Source: Candidatus Enterococcus testudinis
GTDB taxonomy: Bacteria > Bacillota > Bacilli > Lactobacillales > Enterococcaceae
Length of the DNA stretch: 64,000 nucleotides
Direction of reading: 5' to 3'
NCBI RefSeq assembly: GCF_002140915.1
Contig: NZ_NGKU01000001.1
Location: forward strand, 1,868,738-1,932,737
The notes below the pieces were generated by a model, which worked only from the letters and a program-made list of their open reading frames with translations, searched no databases and was not told the origin of the DNA. Below are positions 57,565 through 64,000 of this stretch, one piece after another (position 1 is the first letter of the stretch; each line of letters begins with the position of its first letter). The translations under genes were made by a program, and so were the position numbers.

Positions 57565-58398
57565 TCAATGATCTTCCTTTTGCAATAACGCAAGCGCTCG
57601 CGGCAAAGCTGCATCTGTGGTTCCCTCAAGCACCACGTAACAGTATGGCTTGTGGCGTGCGGTGATTTGCAAGATTTTTTGATAATCCATACAGCCTTCA
57701 CCTAACGGTACCACGTCTATTTTATTGTCGATGACTTGGTAGTCTTTTAGATGCAGACAAACGATCGAATCGCCAAACCGCGCAAAGGCTTCTTCAGTTA
57801 GTGCCACTTGCTGCTGATAGTCTTTAATTGTAATCAAATTCGTGGGATCGAAAATGATCCCTAACCATTCTGAAGGTACACGATCTAGCAGCATCGCGAT
57901 TCGGTCAAGAGAATACAAGGGGTGATTCAATCCTGCCTCGATACCTAACAAAATATGATGCTTTTCTGCATAAGCCACCAATCGTTGGATCACACCAACC
58001 AAGTCCTCAAATGTTTCATCGCTGAAATTTTCTTCAGTATATCCCATCTGCGGCAATACTGAGCCTGTTTCTGAGGCAACCATGACCGCCCCAAAATATT
58101 TGGCATGTGCCAAGTATCGTTCAAAGCGTGTCAAAATTGCTTCGCGTTTCTTGGCATCTGGATGGATCAGGTTGCTGTAACAACTCAATAAGGCAATCTG
58201 AACTCCTTCTGCTGCGAATGTTTGTTTGAAATAAGTACCCATACCAGGATTCAATGAGGTTATATCTCCGCTATCAGGAAAAGATTTCGTTAGTGCAAAC
58301 TGAACATTGGTCAGTTGGTGTCGGGCAATAGTCTGGGCAAGTTCCTTGGGTGTTTGACAATCTTTCATATCGTGTCCGCGAACGGCAAATTGGCACAT
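57565..58398 (-). CDS. Sugar phosphate isomerase/epimerase (xylose isomerase-like TIM barrel)
   Basis: 277 aa, AP endonuclease 2/IolE-like TIM barrel: QIALLSCYSNLIHPDAKKRE, LLGIEAGLNHPLYSLDRI (metal Glu), IIFDPTNLI (Asp), CLHLKDYQVIDNKIDVVPLG (His, Asp) and VVLEGTTDA (Glu). It is the last gene of the polysaccharide operon and probably interconverts a keto-acid sugar intermediate. Start at 58398 is preferred because GAGGAG stands 8 bp upstream. Confidence 0.85.
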   Translation of the reverse strand: MCQFAVRGHDMKDCQTPKELAQTIARHQLTNVQFALTKSFPDSGDITSLNPGMGTYFKQTFAAEGVQIALLSCYSNLIHPDAKKREAILTRFERYLAHAKYFGAVMVASETGSVLPQMGYTEENFSDETFEDLVGVIQRLVAYAEKHHILLGIEAGLNHPLYSLDRIAMLLDRVPSEWLGIIFDPTNLITIKDYQQQVALTEEAFARFGDSIVCLHLKDYQVIDNKIDVVPLGEGCMDYQKILQITARHKPYCYVVLEGTTDAALPRALALLQKEDH

Positions 58399-58516
58399 AG
58401 TCATTCTCCTCGTTGATGTATTTTGGCAGCTATGCAAAAAAGACCAAATGGTGATTGCTCCCCAATTGGCCTGATTGCAAACCCATGCGTTCATTGTCAA
58501 TCAATGTTTCTTGATT

Positions 58517-60019
58517 CTATTGCTGTGATTGATAATCAGCCGTATATTCTTCGATGATTTGATCGCCGCCGTTTTTGCGGAATGTTTCCACCGCTTTATC
58601 AAAGCCATCCATCTCGATTTCTCCAGTCATGTACTGATAGTAGGCATCTGCTACGCCCTCGATCAAACTAGACCATGATTTGTCATAAGTTTCAGAAGTC
58701 AATGCTTGGGCTGGATTGATGACTGCGAAAGCTTCATTCTCAGAAATTTTATCATTGGCTAAGTTGACATAAGGATTGCTTGATGGGAATACTGTGACCA
58801 ATTCAGATGGCCGTGAAGAAGAGAATGGTTGCACTTCTTGCTGCCATTTCGTGTCATCTAAGCGGACATATACGCCATCATCGTCAATTTCATAATGTTC
58901 GCCTTCGATCCCTTGGGTCATCAATGTAAATGGCTCTTCATCCATCAAATCGTTGATAAATTTCAACACGACTTTCAGTTCATCTTCCGTTTTGACATTG
59001 TCTTTCGGAATTGCTAACCAACCGCCCATTCCACCATTGGTGTCTGAAAGAATGCGGCGTTCTATATCGCCGTATGTGATGTCGTTGATCAATTCCCATT
59101 CCATATGCTCTTCAGCTGTACCTGCTGCTTCATCAACATAATTCCGAACTTCTTGCAATCCGCTCAATACAATACCGCCTTTTCCTTGGACGATATAGTT
59201 CTTCTGGTCATTCTTCGCCATCACAGCAAAGTCTGAATTCATCCAGCCATTGGCATAAATGTTACGGAACCATTCCATCGCTTCTTTGTATTCAGGTTGC
59301 ATAAATGACGGCATCACTTCATTGTCATCAGTGACCGTGAACCAGTTATCTGCGCCAAAATAGCCAGATAGTGAACGGAAACCGACATTGAATGATTCGT
59401 CTCGTTCGACAAATCCGACGGTATCATCAACTCCATTGCCATCAGGATCGTCTTCCGTAAATGCTTGTGCTACTTTTTCAAGTTCTTCAAGAGTCGACGG
59501 AACTGCTAAGCCCAAATTGTCTAACCAATCTTTGCGGACCAAAACACCATATCTGGCGATTGGCTTTTGGTAAGGTACGCCATAGATTTTCCCATCGATT
59601 CGTGAGGATTCTAATCGGTCTTCTGAGATATTAGCTAGATTTGGATAGTCTTTCAGGTATGGTTCTACATCCCAAAACATACCGGAAGCCAAAGAGCTAC
59701 GGACGGTAGTGTTGGTGATTTCAGCTAAGCTGACAATATCTGCCAATGATTTTGATGCCAAAGCGGCGTTTAGTCGTTCTGTTTTGGATGCATCAGGTAC
59801 CCAAGTAAAGTCGATATCAACACCTGTGTATGCTTCCAGCTTTTCCGTCACTTCTCCCGATGGTGGTGCCGCCGTATGCAGCATCGCCATCCAAGAGATA
59901 CTGGTTTTTTCTTCCGCTGCTGCCGTTTCTTCTGTGCCGCTGCCTCCACTACTATCACCACAAGCCGCCATGAATAAGCCTGCTGCACATAGTAACCCTG
60001 CTAACTGTTTCTTTTTCAT
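58517..60019 (-). CDS. Extracellular sugar-binding lipoprotein (ABC transporter)
   Basis: 500 aa. Lipobox MAACGD with Cys20 after a basic, hydrophobic signal (KKKQLAGLLCAAGLF). The rest is a family 1 extracellular solute-binding protein of the LplA type (SISWMAMLH..; VDFDFTW-like DIDFTWVPDASKTERLNAA; YGVPYQKPIARYGVLVRKDW). It presumably captures oligogalacturonides or rhamnogalacturonan fragments made by the enzymes encoded upstream. Its membrane permeases are not in the window. Confidence 0.9.
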   Translation of the reverse strand: MKKKQLAGLLCAAGLFMAACGDSSGGSGTEETAAAEEKTSISWMAMLHTAAPPSGEVTEKLEAYTGVDIDFTWVPDASKTERLNAALASKSLADIVSLAEITNTTVRSSLASGMFWDVEPYLKDYPNLANISEDRLESSRIDGKIYGVPYQKPIARYGVLVRKDWLDNLGLAVPSTLEELEKVAQAFTEDDPDGNGVDDTVGFVERDESFNVGFRSLSGYFGADNWFTVTDDNEVMPSFMQPEYKEAMEWFRNIYANGWMNSDFAVMAKNDQKNYIVQGKGGIVLSGLQEVRNYVDEAAGTAEEHMEWELINDITYGDIERRILSDTNGGMGGWLAIPKDNVKTEDELKVVLKFINDLMDEEPFTLMTQGIEGEHYEIDDDGVYVRLDDTKWQQEVQPFSSSRPSELVTVFPSSNPYVNLANDKISENEAFAVINPAQALTSETYDKSWSSLIEGVADAYYQYMTGEIEMDGFDKAVETFRKNGGDQIIEEYTADYQSQQ

Positions 60020-60037
60020 ACATTAACCTTCTTTCTT

Positions 60038-61600
60038 TTATATAATGGAATCGTCAAACGATTGACGCCCCCCTTGATACCTAAAATAAGCGAAATCAGC
60101 ATAACTGCCTGAAAAATAGTTTAAATCCTGTGCACACAATCCGATAAAATTGCCTGTGAATCCCCCTGCTAAAAAGAGAATCGATCGTAAGGCGAATGTC
60201 TGCCATACTTGACCTTGGCGCCATAAAAACTGCGCTTCTCCCTTTGAAATGACCACTTTCAACTGAATCGGTCGATTCTTCAGCGGATAGCAGGCATCAT
60301 CAAGGGTAAATTGCCCTTTTTGACAGTGCATCATTCTTAAAACAACGCCTTGATCTTCGTCATGCGTTACAAACAAATAGATGTAATTGTATTCATTCAA
60401 AAATAAAACCAACCCTGCCATTTGATTAAAATGAATTGGTGTATAGTCCATCAGCGTTTCAACTTCACAGTCAACATCCTTTTGCCGAATAGCCAATAGA
60501 TGATTGTCAAAGTTTGATTGCAATGACTCGCCAGCAATCAATCTCAGATATCCCGGCCGCTCGTTTAATCGACACCATGCTTCGTTGGGTATCAGTCTGC
60601 GGCCATTCCACTCTGGATGCAATATTCGATCGAAATCATCACTGAAGGACGTTTGATTCTTGTTCTCGATAATTGTGCCGGGTACCTGCAAATAGCGATC
60701 TGGAATCGTATCTCCATTCTTTAATCGTAACCACCCTTGATCATCCCAAAAGACTTCTTGCAACGCTGTTTCACGTCCTAATATTGCGGCACCTTGAATT
60801 GGACGCGTCATGAGGTAGCTCATGAACCAGTTTCCTTCCTCAGTTTGAACCAAACTGCCATGACCGGTACATTGAAAGGGGGAATCTGGGCGACCGTTTG
60901 CCGTCATCATTGGATACTCAGGATCAACTTGATAAGGACCGTTAATGTCTTGACTACGGCAAACAGTCACCCCGTGTCCTGTGCCGGTGCCGCCTTCTGC
61001 TGTTAACAGATAATAATATCCTTGATAACGATAGAGATGCGGCGCTTCTGTTTTGGCCAATTCAGTCCCAGAAAAAATCTGAGTGACAGGCCCGACAAGT
61101 CCTTGATTTTCCTTGTATTCTTGCATCACGATGCCCGCTGATTTATTGGGTGTCGCCATGCGGTAATCCCACAAGGCATTCAAGAGCCATTTCCGTCCAT
61201 CTTGATCATGAAACAACGAGGGATCAAATCCGCTGCTGTTCAAATATTCTGGCTTGCGCCATGGTCCAGTGATACTTGGTGCGGTCATCAGATAATTACG
61301 GCAATCCTTGAATGGGCGGGTCGTATTTCTTACATTGGTATAAACACAGTAAAATACACCTTGATCATAACTGATTTGCGGCGCCCAAATACTGCCGTCC
61401 GCAGCGTTCCCTCTCAGATCGACTTGATCATGCAGAATATCAGTCAAATACTGCCACTGTGCCAAATCAGTAGAATGGTAGATTCGAATTCCTGGCAACC
61501 ATTCAAATGAAGAAACAGCGATATAATAATCCGATCCAACACGTAAGATACTAGGATCAGGGTTAAACCCTGGTAAAATAGGGTTTTCGATTTTGCCCAT
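60038..61600 (-). CDS. Glycoside hydrolase family 43 (beta-xylosidase/arabinofuranosidase)
   Basis: 520 aa. The five-bladed propeller starts NPILPGFNPDPSILRVGSDY, where Asp in FNPDPS is the catalytic base. SGFDPSLFHDQDGRKWLLNA supplies the pKa-modulating Asp and KTEAPHLYRYQGYYYL the catalytic acid Glu. A C-terminal beta-sandwich (GH43 C2, from about 320) follows. No signal peptide, so it acts on imported oligosaccharides. ATG 61600 follows AAGGAG and overlaps the upstream stop. Confidence 0.93.
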   Translation of the reverse strand: MGKIENPILPGFNPDPSILRVGSDYYIAVSSFEWLPGIRIYHSTDLAQWQYLTDILHDQVDLRGNAADGSIWAPQISYDQGVFYCVYTNVRNTTRPFKDCRNYLMTAPSITGPWRKPEYLNSSGFDPSLFHDQDGRKWLLNALWDYRMATPNKSAGIVMQEYKENQGLVGPVTQIFSGTELAKTEAPHLYRYQGYYYLLTAEGGTGTGHGVTVCRSQDINGPYQVDPEYPMMTANGRPDSPFQCTGHGSLVQTEEGNWFMSYLMTRPIQGAAILGRETALQEVFWDDQGWLRLKNGDTIPDRYLQVPGTIIENKNQTSFSDDFDRILHPEWNGRRLIPNEAWCRLNERPGYLRLIAGESLQSNFDNHLLAIRQKDVDCEVETLMDYTPIHFNQMAGLVLFLNEYNYIYLFVTHDEDQGVVLRMMHCQKGQFTLDDACYPLKNRPIQLKVVISKGEAQFLWRQGQVWQTFALRSILFLAGGFTGNFIGLCAQDLNYFSGSYADFAYFRYQGGRQSFDDSII

Positions 61601-62037
61601 TAATTCAAACACTCCTTTTGCGGATGCATGTTTCGTGGTTTAGGTTTGCGGACCACACACAAGGCTGCTGCTGCAAAGAACAAAAAGGCGATCGGAAAAG
61701 CCAAATATTGGGTACCGATCAGACAGACCAAACCAGTAAGAACAAAAACGCCGGCAGCCGGTTTGCGATAATTGCGATAGGTGATCAAGAAATTAGCCAC
61801 CACGATCAAAACAATCAGTAACAGTAAAGTAAAGCCGAACCAAGCACCTAAGGTTTGAAATTGTACGAAGGCATCTTCATCTGTCATTTGACTAAAAATC
61901 GAAGGGAAGACTTCTGAAAATAGGTCGCTAAACTGATCCACTGTCATCTGATTGATCACCAATGTAAATCCGCCTAAAAACACAATAGACAATCCCATGC
62001 CGATCCAGCCGAGCCATTGTTCAATACTCTGTTTCAT
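61600..62037 (-). CDS. DUF4064-like membrane protein
   Basis: 145 aa with four membrane helices (IGMGLSIVFLGGFTLVI; FGFTLLLLIVLIVVANFLI; AGVFVLTGLVCLIG; YLAFPIAFLFFAAAALCVV), and a loop between the first two with acidic residues. The layout is of DUF4064/DUF624-like proteins often found in sugar operons. It overlaps the pectinesterase gene by 4 bp. Function unknown. Confidence 0.7.
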   Translation of the reverse strand: MKQSIEQWLGWIGMGLSIVFLGGFTLVINQMTVDQFSDLFSEVFPSIFSQMTDEDAFVQFQTLGAWFGFTLLLLIVLIVVANFLITYRNYRKPAAGVFVLTGLVCLIGTQYLAFPIAFLFFAAAALCVVRKPKPRNMHPQKECLN

Positions 62038-62951
62038 TCTACCTTCATTCCTTTCATATCGATCCAAGCTGCCCGCTGCTGCGGTTTGGTATACGTACAA
62101 TCATGCTCTGCGAACACGACTTGGTCTCGTTGTGGCGTTTTTCCCCAATCAGACCAGCCAACTTCAACCAGTGCCTCGTCGAAATGACACCTTTTGAAGC
62201 GGACTTTTGCAGGTATTCGCCAAGGTCTGCCAAGTGCATAGGCTTTTTCGCCAGTGATCCGACAGTTCGCAAAGACAAACCCTCCCGCTTCCGCTGATGT
62301 GGCAGCCGCAGTGATGTAGTTATGTTGTGGTGAATGCTTGCAATGAAGCTGACAATGATCAAAATAGGCATCTCCGCCACCAAAAATAAAATCAACGGTA
62401 CCACTGATGACGCAATGAATAAAGAAGCGATTTTGCTGCGAATAGATTTTTTGACACCATGGACTGATCAGTGGCATCCCTTCTTTGGTTTGTGGGGGCA
62501 AAGGTCCCAAACAAAGGGTATCTTGATAGGCATCGAAGCGACAATCTTTGAAATACATATCATTGCCTTCCAAATAGACAGCTACTGCTTGTCCCACTTG
62601 ATCCCCCGAACCAGCAGTATTCTTGACTGTCAACCCTTCAACTAGCACATCACTGCTATTGATGAAAAGCGTCGCGGTTTGAAAGGTCCCTCTCGGGTTA
62701 CCCGCAATCAGTTGATTGGCTGATAAACGCCCTTGCAACACTGTATCTTTCTCACAAATAATCGTTAAGTGATCATGATAGATTTTGACAGTTTCCTGAT
62801 ATACGCCGCTTCCCACCTCAATTCGGCAACTCCCCTTTGTGTTTGCCGCATAATCAACCGCTGCTTGTAATGTGACAAAATCATTTTTTTGCGGATCTTT
62901 ACCGACAGTAACCGTCAATGCCCTAACTGTTGTTTCAAAAAGCTGCGCCAC
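62034..62951 (-). CDS. Pectinesterase (CE8)
   Basis: 305 aa, right-handed beta-helix esterase that demethylates pectin. Catalytic landmarks: YQDTL (Asp/oxyanion Gln, about 137-141), GTVDFIFGGGDAYF (second Asp, about 175-188), and LGRPWR (Arg, about 240). There is no signal peptide, so it probably works on imported methylated oligogalacturonides. It overlaps the upstream esterase gene by 37 bp. Confidence 0.93.
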   Translation of the reverse strand: MAQLFETTVRALTVTVGKDPQKNDFVTLQAAVDYAANTKGSCRIEVGSGVYQETVKIYHDHLTIICEKDTVLQGRLSANQLIAGNPRGTFQTATLFINSSDVLVEGLTVKNTAGSGDQVGQAVAVYLEGNDMYFKDCRFDAYQDTLCLGPLPPQTKEGMPLISPWCQKIYSQQNRFFIHCVISGTVDFIFGGGDAYFDHCQLHCKHSPQHNYITAAATSAEAGGFVFANCRITGEKAYALGRPWRIPAKVRFKRCHFDEALVEVGWSDWGKTPQRDQVVFAEHDCTYTKPQQRAAWIDMKGMKVE

Positions 62952-63802
62952 AAACCTCTCATCTCCTTTGTTTCTTCATGTCCTCCCGATAACTGCAAGG
63001 ATTGCCAGTGCGCTGGTTGCCCCATTTGGATATAGATTTCTTTCAGAGAATGATCAAGTTTTTTGACACCACTTGCTGGGCAGCCTTTATCCGCGATCCC
63101 CACCAAACTTAATCTCGGTCTTGGCGCAATCAATTGCTGGATATCGGCGGTCCGCCATTTTGTCAAAAATGCAGGAAGATAATAGTAACATCCATGTTTA
63201 TCGAGACAATCTTCTTCAATCAGTGCTTGATAGTCGACTTGGGCAGCAATATCCACCACTGCTGTGATACGCGGATCGCTAGCCGCCAACCACCAACTCA
63301 TCAAGCCGCCCATTGACATACCGATCGTCGCAACTGCTTCTTTGTTGATTTCTTGACGGGAAAGCAAATAGGTTAGAAATTGCTGATTGTCATAGACACG
63401 TTGTCCCCACAACGTTTTCCCTTGCAAAAGAAATCGTTTGAACAACTGACTTTCACCTTGCGATCGTTCACCAAAGCCCCACATATCGATACAACCGACC
63501 GCATAGCCATCTGCAATCAGCGTCTCCAAAAAACTGGGAGATTGCAGATAGTCCGCGCCTGAGATCAATTCTGTTTTACCAGCAGTAAAATCTCCCCCGT
63601 GGGAATGATTGAATAAGACAATGGGTACAGGTTTCAAACCATGGGGATAGGCAAAATAGGCAGGAACCAATTCTTCTTGATTGAGTCTCAGCAGCAAATG
63701 CTCTAATGTGTATTGGTCATAAACAATGACTGTTCGATGCACCACTTCAGGTGTTGTTTTCATCTCTGGACCGAGACAGTCAACGATTATTTGTTTCATC
63801 AT
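62915..63802 (-). CDS. Alpha/beta hydrolase, acetyl-esterase-like
   Basis: About 295 aa. Nucleophile elbow GMSMGGLM (Ser about 180), VLFNHSHGGDFTAG as the oxyanion strand, Asp in LVGIADKGCPASG and His in LSGGHEETK near the C-terminus complete the triad. Similar to dienelactone hydrolase/acetylxylan esterase-like enzymes; here probably a pectin acetyl- or feruloyl-esterase. ATG 63802 (or 63799) is chosen because the longer frame extends far into the previous gene. Confidence 0.85.
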   Translation of the reverse strand: MMKQIIVDCLGPEMKTTPEVVHRTVIVYDQYTLEHLLLRLNQEELVPAYFAYPHGLKPVPIVLFNHSHGGDFTAGKTELISGADYLQSPSFLETLIADGYAVGCIDMWGFGERSQGESQLFKRFLLQGKTLWGQRVYDNQQFLTYLLSRQEINKEAVATIGMSMGGLMSWWLAASDPRITAVVDIAAQVDYQALIEEDCLDKHGCYYYLPAFLTKWRTADIQQLIAPRPRLSLVGIADKGCPASGVKKLDHSLKEIYIQMGQPAHWQSLQLSGGHEETKEMRGLWRSFLKQQLGH

Positions 63803-64000
63803 ATACAGCACTTTCTGTATTGAGCAATTGACCATTCGCATAGCAGCGGCTCACCTGAATGTCTTGTGTATGTTCCATATGGAATCCTTGTTTCACCCCC
63901 TGTAGATCCACCCGATCGAAGTGAATATTTTTGGCAAAGCCAAGATAAAATCCTTCATTGGTCATATCTTCAATACCAGTCATCATTGCCGGTTTGCCAG
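63780..64000 (-). CDS. Polygalacturonase (GH28), C-terminal part
   Basis: The last 73 codons of a gene entering from the right edge: GKPAMMTGIEDMTNEGFYLG, FAKNIHFDRVDLQGVKQGFH and further beta-helix rungs to TGA at 63780. The short beta-helix coils and the neighbouring pectinesterase support GH28, but the catalytic part lies outside the window. Confidence 0.7.
   Translation of the reverse strand, partial: GKPAMMTGIEDMTNEGFYLGFAKNIHFDRVDLQGVKQGFHMEHTQDIQVSRCYANGQLLNTESAVYDETNNR

Overview
The window reads as low-GC Gram-positive chromosome, most probably an Enterococcus. The protein families, strong GGAGG-type ribosome binding sites and the enterococcal/listerial style of the phage genes point there. 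The right flank carries a pectin and hemicellulose locus, which suggests a plant-associated species. The genus is an inference from gene content, not from a marker gene.

Left flank (1-7779): a partial short-chain dehydrogenase, N-acetylglucosamine-6-phosphate deacetylase (nagA), an Rgg-like regulator, a 59-aa protein, an aminotransferase, and a three-gene ABC exporter operon (two permeases and an ATPase). Right flank (about 53640-64000): a small membrane protein, a GNAT acetyltransferase, an S51 peptidase, a P-loop kinase-like protein, a VOC protein, then a leftward operon for plant cell-wall sugars. That operon runs from GH28 polygalacturonase (cut by the window edge) through an esterase, a pectinesterase, a small membrane protein, a GH43 enzyme and a substrate-binding lipoprotein to a sugar isomerase.

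Between them lies a complete 45.7-kb temperate siphovirus prophage (7801/7802 to 53535/53536), integrated by a large serine recombinase into the D arm of a host tRNA-Leu(GAG) gene. The split host tRNA lies at both ends. The phage side of attL carries its own complete tRNA-Leu(GAG) with terminator, placed to be transcribed from the host tRNA promoter. Lysogens therefore probably keep the tRNA function through the phage copy. The reconstructed attP is a 12-12-12 bp inverted repeat.

The prophage runs mostly leftward. From the right come the integrase and lysogeny genes (rightward: repressor, ImmA-type protease, lipoprotein, membrane protein, int), a divergent control region with repeated operators, antirepressor, small early genes, HNH nuclease, Rad50-like ATPase, RecT, MBL hydrolase, replication initiator with internal iterons, DUF1064 nuclease, an opposite-strand DUF4145 gene, more small genes, and an ArpU/RinA-like late regulator. 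Then follow a TIR-domain gene, a ParB-like protein with a C5 DNA methyltransferase, the terminase, portal, a MuF-type minor head protein with a toxin-like C-terminus and candidate immunity gene, scaffold, capsid, connector, tail, baseplate, holin and endolysin genes. A membrane-anchored accessory gene lies next to attL.

The most notable signals are: the replacement tRNA at the attachment site; a canonical -1 frameshift signal (CCCAAAA plus stem-loop) at the end of the capsid gene that adds a HeH-like domain, with a second HeH-like extension in the -1 frame after the tail tube gene; a MuF toxin/immunity pair; a candidate 100-nt non-coding RNA with its own promoter and terminator opposite the late operon; and several candidate defence or lysogenic-conversion genes. 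Two places contain Tn5/Nextera mosaic-end sequence and are assembly or library artefacts, not biology.
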